Of a DNA stretch of 39,517 nt, positions 16,635 through 24,595 are shown in pieces. A program made the position numbers and the translations under genes. The notes beneath the pieces are model-generated. The model saw only the letters and a list, made by a program, of their open reading frames with translations. It made no database searches and was not told the origin of the DNA. Every line of letters starts with the position of its first letter. Position 1 is the first letter of the stretch. The stretch is from the NCBI GenBank assembly GCA_004524595.1, contig SDOA01000023.1:1-39517 (forward strand), read 5' to 3'. Origin of the DNA: Candidatus Thorarchaeota archaeon (GTDB lineage: Archaea; Asgardarchaeota; Thorarchaeia; Thorarchaeales; Thorarchaeaceae).

Positions 16635-16865
16635 TTCCTAACAATCAAAACTGCACGTATATATGTTTTCAATTGAATCTGATATCTGATTAATGTAGTA
16701 ATTTGGTTGTATATACTTATAGATAATCTAATCTCTTTTAGAATTACATATTCTCTAAGGAGATAACGAAAAGAAACTCGACTTTTCATATTCTCCTGAC
16801 TCAGGAAAAATAATAAGGTCGTCTAAATGAATAATGAGCAGATGATAGCGTAAGGAGATTAATAG

Positions 16866-17234
16866 ATGCAGTTCGATTTCACATTTCCCTTTGACACATT
16901 CTTCTCTTTCTTCAATTTTATGTTCTTTATAGTGCCATTGCTCTTTGTATTAGTATTTGTGATAATTGCAGTTACAGTATGTAGAGGAGGCATTGGCATA
17001 GCAAAAACAGTGAGTCGGGGATTCACTATTGAGGCACCTGCATACGTCATTCCTGATCGTTATCGAGGTGAGCGTCGGTCTGATGGTTCTCAAATGACCA
17101 CGGTCAGACTTCCAGAACGATGCCCCTCCTGTGGTGCTGCTATCTCTCATGAAGGAATAGATTGGACTGGCCCTCTCGAGGCTAAATGTAGTTATTGCGG
17201 TGGGACACTGAGAGCTACATTTGAGAGAGTCTAA
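16866..17234 (+). CDS. Membrane-anchored zinc-ribbon protein
   Basis: The 122-residue protein begins with a phenylalanine-rich hydrophobic stretch (about residues 3-43) that should form one or two membrane helices. A basic linker with a Tyr/Arg-rich piece (PDRYRGERRSDG) follows. The C-terminal zinc ribbon has CPSCG at about residue 87 and CSYCGG at about 110. The architecture suggests a small membrane-tethered adaptor or regulator facing the cytoplasm; I cannot name the family. A clear ribosome site AAGGAG precedes the ATG by about nine bases. Neighbouring genes give no further clue, although a gelsolin-like gene follows on the same strand. Confidence 0.75.
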   Translation: MQFDFTFPFDTFFSFFNFMFFIVPLLFVLVFVIIAVTVCRGGIGIAKTVSRGFTIEAPAYVIPDRYRGERRSDGSQMTTVRLPERCPSCGAAISHEGIDWTGPLEAKCSYCGGTLRATFERV

Positions 17235-17378
17235 TATATGCTATGGGAATAAATATGTAATACCTATACTCTTAATCAGGAATCTCCTGTGACACATGCT
17301 AGTAGAATATATGTGTCTTCGTGAGTAAAGTATTTCACTAGCTATTATCCGCCATCTTCGTAATCTGAGGAAACTCAA

Positions 17379-17660
17379 ATGGTCAATGCTCTCGAAATGC
17401 AGGATGATGGAACATCCAAGTCAGTGTGTCTCAATAAGAACACACTGGTTTCTGACCGTGTCTTTTGTGTCGTTGATAATGAGGGCAAGAATGTGTTTCT
17501 ATGGCTCGGAAAAGAAGCTCCTGTACGAAAACGATTTGTTGGAGCTCAGACTGCAAGCAAATTACGTGATGAACAGGGGACTGGCTTTAGGGTCAGATCA
17601 CTAGATGAGGGAAGCGAGCCTCCACAGTTTTTTAATTCATTGGAACATGAAGAATGCTAG
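17379..17660 (+). CDS. Single-domain gelsolin-like protein
   Basis: The 93-residue protein is essentially one gelsolin repeat. The segment DRVFCVVDNEGKNVFLWLGK fits the first strands of the gelsolin fold (VFvvDn.gk.iflWlGk). It is followed by a helix (PVRKRFVGAQTASKLRDE) and the closing strand with EPPQFFNSL, where gelsolin domains have the E-P-x-F-W motif. Gelsolin domains bind actin and calcium in eukaryotes, and Asgard gelsolins (especially Thorarchaeal ones) modulate actin filaments in vitro. It lacks a second repeat and any signal peptide. A GAGGAAA ribosome site precedes the ATG. Confidence 0.82.
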   Translation: MVNALEMQDDGTSKSVCLNKNTLVSDRVFCVVDNEGKNVFLWLGKEAPVRKRFVGAQTASKLRDEQGTGFRVRSLDEGSEPPQFFNSLEHEEC

Positions 17661-17722
17661 CCTTCACTCTACCAATAAGATTCTATAACAGTTGTTATTT
17701 AGTGTAATCGAGGTCATAATTC

Positions 17723-18766
17723 ATGAGAGGACTAATGAAGACTGCCAGAGGTCCTGGAAATCTCGAATTAAAAGAGATAAAAGATCCCAAACCAAAACGT
17801 GATGAAGTTTTGATTGAGGTTGCTGCTGCAGGTATTTGCGGCACTGATATTCATATTAAGCACGATCAAGCATTCTATACTCCTCCCGTAGTGCTAGGTC
17901 ATGAATACTCCGGAAAAGTTGTGGAGGTGGGTTCTGACATCACGGAAGTTGCTATTGGTGATGCTGTTGTTTCCCCAGCAACGGCATATTGCGGGAAATG
18001 CTATCAGTGCAAGACAGGTCACATGAACCGTTGTACCTCAGAGAAGAAACGGATTCTAGGCACATCACGTGCAAATGGAGCCTTTGCAAAATACCTCACA
18101 GTTCCTGAGTACATCTTGCATAGAGTACCCACGAGTGTTTCCATGGAGGAAGCGGCACTCGCGGAACCAACAGCCTGCGTTGTTCATTCAGTCATCGACA
18201 AATCTCCCATTTTGCCTGGCGATGTTGTTGTCGTACAAGGTCCAGGTACGATGGGTCTTCTCGCAGCGCAAATAGCAAAGGCAATGGGAGCAGGCAAGGT
18301 AATTGTGACAGGGGTCTCCGCAGATCAGTGGCGATTCGATATTGCAAAGAAGATTGGTATTGACATCACACTGGATGTTCAAATGGATCCAAGCCCTATT
18401 AAGACAATCATGGCTGAAACAAATGGTCGTGGAGCTGATGTTGTTATTGAGGCTTCTGGAGCATGTATTGCCTGTAATCAAGCACTTGAATTTGTAAAAG
18501 TTGCGGGGCACGTCACTCTCTTAGGTATTCGAGGAAGACCTCTTGATATAGATCTAGATGCAATGGCAATAAAAGAATTGACCATGTCTGGCACTTGGGG
18601 TACCTTGCCATCTTCGTGGGTTACAACTTTGCGTCTAATGGAGTCTAAGAAGATTGATGTTGCCCCTCTAATCACTCATAGAATTCCTTTGAGTAAGTGG
18701 GAGGAAGGATTCGAACTTATGGAAAAGCAGAAGGCCATTAAAGTGCTCTTCACTAAATTCGATTAG
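17723..18766 (+). CDS. Zinc-dependent alcohol/polyol dehydrogenase (MDR family)
   Basis: The 347-residue medium-chain dehydrogenase has catalytic zinc ligands in AAAGICGTDIHI and LGHEYSGKVVEVG, the structural-zinc lobe CGKCYQCKTGHMNRC, and a Rossmann domain with VVVQGPGTMGLLAAQIAKA. It resembles L-threonine 3-dehydrogenase, sorbitol dehydrogenase and galactitol dehydrogenase. It oxidises a secondary alcohol or polyol with NAD(P)+. The substrate cannot be decided from sequence. It is convergent with the AhpD-like gene, with only four bases between the two stops. Confidence 0.88.
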   Translation: MRGLMKTARGPGNLELKEIKDPKPKRDEVLIEVAAAGICGTDIHIKHDQAFYTPPVVLGHEYSGKVVEVGSDITEVAIGDAVVSPATAYCGKCYQCKTGHMNRCTSEKKRILGTSRANGAFAKYLTVPEYILHRVPTSVSMEEAALAEPTACVVHSVIDKSPILPGDVVVVQGPGTMGLLAAQIAKAMGAGKVIVTGVSADQWRFDIAKKIGIDITLDVQMDPSPIKTIMAETNGRGADVVIEASGACIACNQALEFVKVAGHVTLLGIRGRPLDIDLDAMAIKELTMSGTWGTLPSSWVTTLRLMESKKIDVAPLITHRIPLSKWEEGFELMEKQKAIKVLFTKFD

Positions 18767-18770
18767 ATTT

Positions 18771-19115
18771 CTAACGCGGTGCCCAAGCATCAAGACAATC
18801 CTGAACCACTGATATATATGAAACCGCAGGTCCACCGCCCATCACAATTGCGACCGAACAGGCCTCCATGATCTCTTCTCGAGTTGCACCGAGAGTTACT
18901 GCCTGTTTAGTGTGATATACTATACATGACTCACAAGGTGCAAGAATAGAGGCTACGATGCAAATGATCTCTTTGAGTTTTGCAGAGAGTGCTCCATCTT
19001 TATGGACTGTTTTTTGAAGGTCTGTAAACGCATTCCTTGCATCTGGGATATCCCTGTTAAGGGCTCCGAAATGTTTCATGAAGCTCTTCAGAGTCTTTTC
19101 AACATCATCTGTCAT
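18771..19115 (-). CDS. Carboxymuconolactone decarboxylase/AhpD-like protein
   Basis: The protein of about 114 residues has the family signature CESCIVYHTKQA (CxxC plus histidine four residues on) followed by GATREEIMEACSVA and a Gly-rich loop. AhpD-like proteins with this CxxCxxxH act as thiol peroxidase-reducing or redox proteins. In AhpD proper the partner is lipoylated E2, which is of interest given the lipoate ligase directly upstream. ATG 19115 has GAGGA at a suitable distance; TTG 19130 is a weaker alternative. It follows lplA on the same strand with a 15-bp gap and is likely cotranscribed. Confidence 0.85.
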   Translation of the reverse strand: MTDDVEKTLKSFMKHFGALNRDIPDARNAFTDLQKTVHKDGALSAKLKEIICIVASILAPCESCIVYHTKQAVTLGATREEIMEACSVAIVMGGGPAVSYISVVQDCLDAWAPR

Positions 19116-19130
19116 TATTCTGTTCCTCAA

Positions 19131-19934
19131 TTATGATGTGAACGGGATTTGCATTCCCAAGTTCCACGAAGGTTGTTGATATTGGGAGTCATATAAAGCC
19201 TGTGCAGTGTATTGTTCCTCTTTCGTCAGTTCTCCTTTTTTAATTGTGTCTTGAGTAAAATTTTCTAATTTCTGAAGTATCGCCCTCTTAATATCCTCAA
19301 GGCTGGGAACTACTTCCACCTCATCTTTGATATTTGTCACAATATCCCTTTTGCTCTCCATGCATCGGATTCTTGTCTTGTCGCGTACATAGATGGGTTG
19401 TCTTACAGGCGGGGTTAGGCACTTTTGCATGGTTAAGAGATTGGCATCGTAAAGGAGGGTTCCATGAATAAATGAAATACCTTGTTTTATCCAACCTGCA
19501 GTTCCAGATATTTTTCTCTCTCCAATTCTTATACAAGAACCCACTGGGTCAAATCTAGCAGGAATATCTACTGATATGAGTGCGTCCACAAAAATGCCAA
19601 TAAATACATCATAGAGGTTTTTTAGACCTCTGGGTACATATCCATGTGTCTGATTAAGCCGAAGTGCAAAGTTGAGATTGCCCAGATCATGAAAGACTGT
19701 GCCACCTCCTGTGAATCTACGTGCAATTGGTATTTGATTTTCCTCACAAAATCGTAGATTCACTTCTTTGTGAACACATTGGAATCTCCCAATAACAACC
19801 GCACGATCAGCCACCCAAAACCGTATTGTATTGAGTGAGTTATCTTCATCTAAATTTGTCTTAGCTATTGCTTCATCGTGGGCTAGATGCCAGAAGATAT
19901 CCGTGCCAGAATAGTCTAACAATCGCCAAGACAT
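19131..19934 (-). CDS. lplA: Lipoate-protein ligase A
   Basis: The 267-residue protein of the biotin/lipoate transferase fold contains RRFTGGGTVFHDLGNLNFAL and the lysine motif ERKISGTAGWIKQGISFIHG, which bind lipoyl-AMP. It attaches lipoate, via lipoyl-AMP, to the lysine of E2 or GcvH. The last about 70 residues resemble the small accessory domain present in full-length LplA (PSLEDIKRAIL, PSWNLG). The E2 at 24596-25834 is the obvious target within the window. It is followed by an AhpD-like gene in the same orientation, and its upstream gap contains a GC-rich structured element. Confidence 0.9.
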   Translation of the reverse strand: MSWRLLDYSGTDIFWHLAHDEAIAKTNLDEDNSLNTIRFWVADRAVVIGRFQCVHKEVNLRFCEENQIPIARRFTGGGTVFHDLGNLNFALRLNQTHGYVPRGLKNLYDVFIGIFVDALISVDIPARFDPVGSCIRIGERKISGTAGWIKQGISFIHGTLLYDANLLTMQKCLTPPVRQPIYVRDKTRIRCMESKRDIVTNIKDEVEVVPSLEDIKRAILQKLENFTQDTIKKGELTKEEQYTAQALYDSQYQQPSWNLGMQIPFTS

Positions 19935-19977
19935 AAGGATTCAATACTTTCATGGTCTGATTAATGTGATGGATGCT

Positions 19978-20066
19978 ATGGACAGGTGCCGATGGCCCAA
20001 TGAGGTTGCTCGCCACCGGCGGGAAGCCTCAGAGCAACATGTGAGGCGGAGCAGATGTCAGTTTTT
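19978..20066. ncRNA. Candidate structured RNA or leader, strand uncertain
   Basis: Complementary segments include GTTGCTC/GAGCAAC (20005-20011 with 20032-20038), GCCTCA/TGAGGC (20026-20031 with 20042-20047), TGAGG (20001-20005) with the same CCTCA, and an outer GACA/TGTC. The first two cross each other, so they would form a pseudoknot, or the helices are alternatives. On the plus strand five T follow (20062-20066), as for a short RNA. On the minus strand the element would lie in the leader of lplA. I do not recognise a known riboswitch class. Confidence 0.35.
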
Positions 20067-20216
20067 CGAGGCTTGACACGAACTATACGTGCAAGATGAA
20101 GTTCAGGTCATACAATTTAAAGCTCCCTTGATTTTAAACAGTCATTTCTCATCTTTGAATAGAATGTTTATTTCACAACATGTATATGCAGAATTTTTAA
20201 ACACAATATTATCAGA

Positions 20217-20224
20217 ATATAAAA
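20217..20224 (+). promoter_or_regulatory. TATA box and start signals of the MarR-like regulator
   Basis: The sequence aatataaaag (about 20216-20225) precedes a strong GGAGGT at 20245-20250 and the GTG start at 20258. The predicted transcript start lies near 20243, giving a very short leader. Confidence 0.5.
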
Positions 20225-20257
20225 GAAAAAATAATCACGCTATCGGAGGTACATTTG

Positions 20258-20752
20258 GTGTCAAATTTTGACCTAAGAGCACATAGTCAATTGGTTCGTT
20301 TTTTTGAAAAACAAGCAGAGTGGATTGGGCTTGCTAAGAATGCCGGTCCTATTCTTGCAGCACTTTATGTAGCAAAATATGAACCTGGCGAGAAGATCTC
20401 CCTTGAAGATCTATCTGATTTAACAAGATATTCCCGAAGCAACGTAAGTCTAATTCTCACGCAATTAGAAGCTCTAGGAATCGTTTATGGTGAAATTGAC
20501 CATTCTCAGACTGGGCGTGGTCGAAGAAGGATTCTATACGAAATTGATGAGCGTTTTACTTCACTTATCTCTCTTGTAGTTAAAACGACTATTTTACGAC
20601 TTAAGGAAACATTGAGCGATATTGAATCATTACGAAAAATGGAAGAACATGGCCTCAAGAGAATTAATGAGATGCTGGATGATTTCCAGAATGAAGCTGA
20701 AGCATCTCTCCCCTCTTTTCTTCAATCAAAACTTCATGAAACGAGGTTATGA
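20258..20752 (+). CDS. MarR/GbsR-type transcription regulator
   Basis: The protein of about 164 residues has a winged helix at about residues 28-95. The helix-turn-helix is ISLEDLSDLTRYSRSNVSLIL, and the wing follows LGIVYGEID as TGRGRRRILYEI. It has a helical dimerisation tail of 60 residues. The pattern fits the GbsR family, known for regulation of osmolyte or membrane genes in archaea and bacteria. Start GTG 20258 is chosen over TTG 20255 because GGAGGT lies seven bases before it. It is followed by the lipid-reductase/ferredoxin/Tes group and might regulate it; that is inference from position only. Confidence 0.8.
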   Translation: MSNFDLRAHSQLVRFFEKQAEWIGLAKNAGPILAALYVAKYEPGEKISLEDLSDLTRYSRSNVSLILTQLEALGIVYGEIDHSQTGRGRRRILYEIDERFTSLISLVVKTTILRLKETLSDIESLRKMEEHGLKRINEMLDDFQNEAEASLPSFLQSKLHETRL

Positions 20753-20786
20753 GATGATCTCATAAAGGAACAAAAAAATAAAGCCT

Positions 20787-20911
20787 CTAGTCACTAAGCT
20801 CTCTTGCTATCTCAATAGCCTTCAAAGCATCAGTTGCATGTCCATCTGCACCAATATGTTCCCAAAGATGGTTTTCTTGATTAAACGGTAATCCACCTAC
20901 TAATATGATGG
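20787..20911 (-). pseudogene. Degenerate C-terminal fragment of a corrinoid (B12-binding) protein
   Basis: About 40 codons read HPIILVGGLPFN, then LWEHIGADGHATDALKAIEIA, then a TAG at 20787-20789. This is the C-terminal end of a cobalamin-binding domain (VGGaP and iGADGya.da..Av..a), as in MtaC/MtmC-type methyltransferase corrinoid proteins. An in-frame TAA lies directly upstream and the DxHxxG part is missing, so only a remnant survives. It sits antisense between the MarR-like gene and the flavoprotein gene. Confidence 0.65.
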
Positions 20912-21020
20912 GGTGGCTCAGCTGTTGTTAACCATCTATCATATTAGGATTACTGGACAACAACGTTATTTAGAATTAAGATTGTCCGTTCAATGTAATA
21001 TTACCATGCATGAGAAAGTG

Positions 21021-22313
21021 ATGTACTTGGCTGATAAGATGGATGCAATTGTTGTTGGTGCTGGACTTGCTGGATGTGCTTCAGCATATCTTCTTGCAAA
21101 ATCAGGGCTCAATGTGATGCTCATAGAACGAGCAAGTCGTCCTGGTGAAAAGAATGTTTCAGGAGGCCTTCTTCTTAGTTCGTCGCTGCATACACTGATT
21201 CCTAACTTTTGGGAACACGCTCCGATTGAGCGAGTAATTACTGGTTTCAAAATTTCATTACTTCATAGAAGACGGTCTACGACAATTGATTATCGAGAAC
21301 CAGCTCTTTCGACTCCTCCTTTCAATGGGTTCTCTGTTCTAAGAAGCAAATTTGATTATTGGTTGTCGAAACAAGCTGAGGAAGTTGGTGTAAATCTAAT
21401 TCCTGGAATTCGTGTGGATACTCCAATTCTAAAGGATGGTAAAGTTGTTGGCATTCATGCAGGAGATGAAGAGATTGAGGCTGATGTTGTCATTGCTGCT
21501 GATGGTGTGAATTCAAAGATGGCTATTGGAGCTGGGCTCCGAGAAGATTTCACTCCCTCTCAAGTTGCCTTAGGCGTAAAGGAAGTCATTGGTTTACCAC
21601 GAGACGTTATCGAAGACCGATTTGGATTAGTTGATACTGAAGGTGTAGCTCATCTCTTCCTTGGCTCGACAAGAGGAAATCCCGGAGGAGGTTTCTTATA
21701 TACTAACCTTGATAGCATATCACTCGGATCGGTCATTCATCTCTCAGCATTTCGAAAGAATATGGCGAAGGCAAAAGATTCTGCTGATTATTTGAAGACA
21801 AATCCTCTTGTTACACGTCTTATTCAAGGTGGTCAACTCCTCGAATACTCCGCTCATCTTGTTCCTGAGGCAGGATATAGAGGTCTCTCAACGTTTTATA
21901 CAGATGGGATGCTTGTTACTGGCGATGCTGCTGGTTTCGTCCTGAATCTTGGATTTTCATTTGAAGGTATGAATTTAGCAATAGAATCTGGAATTCTAGC
22001 AGCAAAGACAGTCATCGAAGCAAAACAAAGAGGTGATTTTTCAAAGGCATCATTAAAGAGATACCAAAAAATGCTTGAAGCCTCGTATGTGATACGAAAT
22101 TTCAAAACTTTCAAGAATTTACCTGACCTTCTCACTAATCCCAGAATTCAAACCCAATATCCTTGGTTAATTAACTCTATACTGAGCGACCTTTACAGAT
22201 CTCGAACAGAAGCTCGACCTCGGCTTATGCAAATGATGATGTGCAAAGTTCTATCTGGTATCTCCCTACCTCATTTACTCGTTGATATGTTACAGGCGGT
22301 GCGTTCAATATGA
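21021..22313 (+). CDS. FixC/geranylgeranyl reductase-family flavoprotein (GGR paralogue B)
   Basis: The FAD-dependent reductase of about 430 residues has AIVVGAGLAGCASAYLLAKSG at its N-terminus, VIAADGVNSKMA in the middle and a GD-motif, GDAAGFVLNLGFSFEGMNLAI, near residue 300. It belongs to the superfamily shared by FixC, ETF-quinone oxidoreductase and archaeal geranylgeranyl reductase. The gene overlaps the ferredoxin gene by four bases (ATGA at 22310-22313), and a Tes-type radical SAM gene follows. This matches the GGR-ferredoxin-Tes order of Methanosarcina, so reduction of lipid double bonds is the favoured role. Starts at 21006, 21021 or 21039 are all possible. Confidence 0.8.
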   Translation: MYLADKMDAIVVGAGLAGCASAYLLAKSGLNVMLIERASRPGEKNVSGGLLLSSSLHTLIPNFWEHAPIERVITGFKISLLHRRRSTTIDYREPALSTPPFNGFSVLRSKFDYWLSKQAEEVGVNLIPGIRVDTPILKDGKVVGIHAGDEEIEADVVIAADGVNSKMAIGAGLREDFTPSQVALGVKEVIGLPRDVIEDRFGLVDTEGVAHLFLGSTRGNPGGGFLYTNLDSISLGSVIHLSAFRKNMAKAKDSADYLKTNPLVTRLIQGGQLLEYSAHLVPEAGYRGLSTFYTDGMLVTGDAAGFVLNLGFSFEGMNLAIESGILAAKTVIEAKQRGDFSKASLKRYQKMLEASYVIRNFKTFKNLPDLLTNPRIQTQYPWLINSILSDLYRSRTEARPRLMQMMMCKVLSGISLPHLLVDMLQAVRSI

Positions 22314-22585
22314 AGCAAACACTTGAAGACAAACTTGGCACGCTCAAGTATACAATCGACAAGATACCACATATTATAGTAAATACTGATATTTGTAAAT
22401 CATGTGACTACAAACCCTGCATTGCTGGCTGTCCCGCGGGATGTTTTTCTCTGGTTGATGAGTTATTACATTTCCAATATGAGGACTGCATTGAGTGTGG
22501 TACCTGCAAGATAGTGTGTCCCTATGGAGCGGTCGATTGGGACTATCCTCGAGGGAGCTTTGGGGTATCATACAAACTAGGATAG
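22310..22585 (+). CDS. FixX-like ferredoxin
   Basis: The 91-residue ferredoxin has CKSCDYKPCIAGCPAGC and CIECGTCKIVCPYGAVDW, sites for one or two Fe-S clusters, and the FixX-type ending YPRGSFGVSYKLG. It overlaps the flavoprotein gene by 4 bp and should pass electrons to it. In Methanosarcina acetivorans a ferredoxin encoded beside GGR is needed for full saturation of archaeal lipids when expressed in E. coli, which supports the same role here. FixABCX-type electron bifurcation is the alternative, but no FixA or FixB is in the window. Confidence 0.9.
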   Translation: MKQTLEDKLGTLKYTIDKIPHIIVNTDICKSCDYKPCIAGCPAGCFSLVDELLHFQYEDCIECGTCKIVCPYGAVDWDYPRGSFGVSYKLG

Positions 22586-22587
22586 TC

Positions 22588-22893
22588 CTATATTGTATTT
22601 CCACACTCAGAGCAGAATGTTGATCCATGTCTTATTAAGGTCCCACAATATGGACAGTGTGATTGGTTGATATCTTCTGAAGTTGACACGAACCTCCCAA
22701 CTTTTCGAACATTCTCTAATCCCTGCTTATCACAGTATAACTCAGAGTATCCACACTCTGTACATGTAAATGATTCAAGTGTAGCCGTCAAGACTCCTGG
22801 AAGGTCAACTCGTATATGATATTGGCCTTGAATTCTATGTGGTCCAGCTATCTTGGGACTTCTGCATTTGGGACATTGTCCTGTTTTAATCAT
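22588..22893 (-). CDS. Double zinc-ribbon protein
   Basis: The protein of about 101 residues has two or three zinc-binding knuckle pairs: GQCPKCRSP near the start paired with CTECGYSELYC, and HCPYCGTLI paired with FCSECGNTI at the C-terminus. The central part is beta-rich and lacks membrane segments. Such proteins are common in archaea as nucleic-acid or protein-interaction modules; the function is unknown. The frame could begin at TTG 22902, but ATG 22893 gives a standard start. It is convergent with the ferredoxin gene, with two bases between stops. Confidence 0.8.
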   Translation of the reverse strand: MIKTGQCPKCRSPKIAGPHRIQGQYHIRVDLPGVLTATLESFTCTECGYSELYCDKQGLENVRKVGRFVSTSEDINQSHCPYCGTLIRHGSTFCSECGNTI

Positions 22894-23036
22894 GAACCTC
22901 AACTCATTACTAACTTTATGTGAAGGCTCATATCTTTTTGGACTATTTTTGCTACGGTTATTTCATATTTTTAATCGATTTATTCTTAAAGAATTTGAGA
23001 TATTTCCCAGAATTAAAGACCTGGAGTGATTGGTCC

Positions 23037-24578
23037 ATGTACAAAGATAACCAGGATATCGAACCCATAGATCCAAAACCTACATACTTAGAAAAACACC
23101 AAATCAAAGAACTACCGTATACGACTTCCTCTATTTGCCCAGAATGCTTATTGTCCGAAGAGCAAGTTCATGTTCTCGAGGCTGTTGTGTATGAAGAAGA
23201 TGGAAAAGTTTGGATGCGGAAGACTTGCTCAAGACATGGCGACTTCAAAGAGATCTACTGGTCTGATGCGTCCCTCTTTCGAAAAGTTATGAAATACTGG
23301 TATAAATCGATTCCACTTGATAATCCACGAACTGAACATCGTAAAGGTTGTCCATACGATTGTGGACCATGTCCTAATCATCTTGCTCAGACATCTCTAG
23401 GACTAATCGATGTCACCAATCGGTGCAATATGCAATGTCCAATCTGCTTTGCGGAAGCCACTGAGTCAAAAGTCTTTGAACCAACACCTGATCAAGTCCT
23501 TGCGATGTTGAAGAATCTTCGGGCAAATCTTCCGGCTCCAACAGCTGCTGTTCAATTTGCAGGGGGCGAACCAACGGTGAGTGAGAATCTGGTCAAATAT
23601 GTTCAATGGGCCAACGATCTTGAGTTTCGTCACATAATGATAGCAACCAATGGGCTCAGGATTGCAAAGAATCCTGAATATCTACAACAATTAGTAGAGG
23701 CAGGATTGAAAACGCTCTATTTACAATTTGACGGCGTTACTGAACTCCCTTACATAGAAATGCGCGGAAGAGACCTAAGGCAGGTAAAAAGCCAAGTACT
23801 TGACAGTGCCCGAAAGGCAAACCTAGATGGCATCATTTTGGTTCCAACAGTAGCAAGAGGAATTAATGCTGACCAGCTCGGCGCCATTATTCAATACGCT
23901 CTAGATAATCGAGACATTGTCAGATGCGTGAATTTCCAACCAATAAGTATCACTGGTAGAGTTGAACGAGAAGAAAGAGAACGGCTAAGAATAACTATCC
24001 CTGATGCCATTAAGTTGATTGAGAATCAAACTAACGGCGGAGTATGCGAGTCTGATTGGTATCCTGTGTCATCAATGAACAGTATTGGTCGTGCTCTTGG
24101 TCTTCTCAGAGGAGTAAGTTTCTTTGAATTGCATTCCCATTTTGCATGTGGGATGGCTACCTTCCTCTTCATCAATGATGATGGAAGTTATGTTCCTATT
24201 ACGAAAGTAGTAGATTTAGAGGCATTACTTGCAACGTTGGAAGATATTTGCAATCTTTATGCAGAAGGTAGAACATTGGCTGGCCTTCGCGCAAGGTTGA
24301 AGCTCTTTGGATTTATTCGGAAGATAAAGAAGAAGAGTTACATGAAACCTATCATCTCCGCATTCTTGAGAAAGGGAACATATAGTTCACTACGTGTCTT
24401 CATGAACAAAGTCATCATGCTTGGAATGATGCATTTTCAAGATCCATGGAACTTGGACCTTGAACGTGTACAACACTGTACGATTAATTATGCCACTCCT
24501 GATGGTCGAATAATCTCATTTTGTACCTACAATAACATCCACCGACGCTATGTCGAAGAGGGAACGTCTCTTATTTGA
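23037..24578 (+). CDS. Radical SAM protein of the tetraether lipid synthase (Tes) family
   Basis: From ATG 23037 the protein has about 513 residues. It has an N-terminal cysteine domain (ICPECL, RKTCSRHGDFKE, KGCPYDCGPCPNHL), then the radical SAM motif in DVTNRCNMQCPICFAEA (Cys130, 134, 137), QFAGGEPTV, and a C-terminal extension with further cysteines (HFACGMA, HCTINY, FCTYNN). This extended cysteine layout is characteristic of Tes and its MJ0619-like relatives. Tes joins the phytanyl chains of two archaeols to form macrocyclic archaeol and GDGT. The long GTG-initiated extension to 22920 looks noncoding, and ggagtga precedes 23037. Paralogues in this family may do other C-C couplings, so the exact product is inferred. 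Confidence 0.8.
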   Translation: MYKDNQDIEPIDPKPTYLEKHQIKELPYTTSSICPECLLSEEQVHVLEAVVYEEDGKVWMRKTCSRHGDFKEIYWSDASLFRKVMKYWYKSIPLDNPRTEHRKGCPYDCGPCPNHLAQTSLGLIDVTNRCNMQCPICFAEATESKVFEPTPDQVLAMLKNLRANLPAPTAAVQFAGGEPTVSENLVKYVQWANDLEFRHIMIATNGLRIAKNPEYLQQLVEAGLKTLYLQFDGVTELPYIEMRGRDLRQVKSQVLDSARKANLDGIILVPTVARGINADQLGAIIQYALDNRDIVRCVNFQPISITGRVEREERERLRITIPDAIKLIENQTNGGVCESDWYPVSSMNSIGRALGLLRGVSFFELHSHFACGMATFLFINDDGSYVPITKVVDLEALLATLEDICNLYAEGRTLAGLRARLKLFGFIRKIKKKSYMKPIISAFLRKGTYSSLRVFMNKVIMLGMMHFQDPWNLDLERVQHCTINYATPDGRIISFCTYNNIHRRYVEEGTSLI

Positions 24579-24595
24579 AACAGTGTTTGTAGATA

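Larger units (their letters stand above)
19935..20257. other. Intergenic region of about 320 bp holding a GC-rich structured element
   Basis: This divergent gap separates lplA and the MarR-like gene. Bases about 19981-20060 are markedly richer in G and C than their AT-rich flanks and contain several complementary segments; see the candidate RNA entry. The rest (20070-20257) is AT-rich and contains the promoter and ribosome site of the downstream regulator. I see no protein gene here. Confidence 0.6.

Noticed and set aside
20913..21020. Upstream extension of the FixC/GGR-like flavoprotein
   Set aside because: The FAD-binding motif normally lies within the first 20 residues. The extension has no family resemblance and begins next to the corrinoid remnant.
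22920..23036. N-terminal extension of the Tes-like protein as a hydrophobic membrane segment
   Set aside because: It starts with GTG without a ribosome site. The AT-rich stretch looks like promoter sequence, and ATG 23037 has ggagtga upstream.
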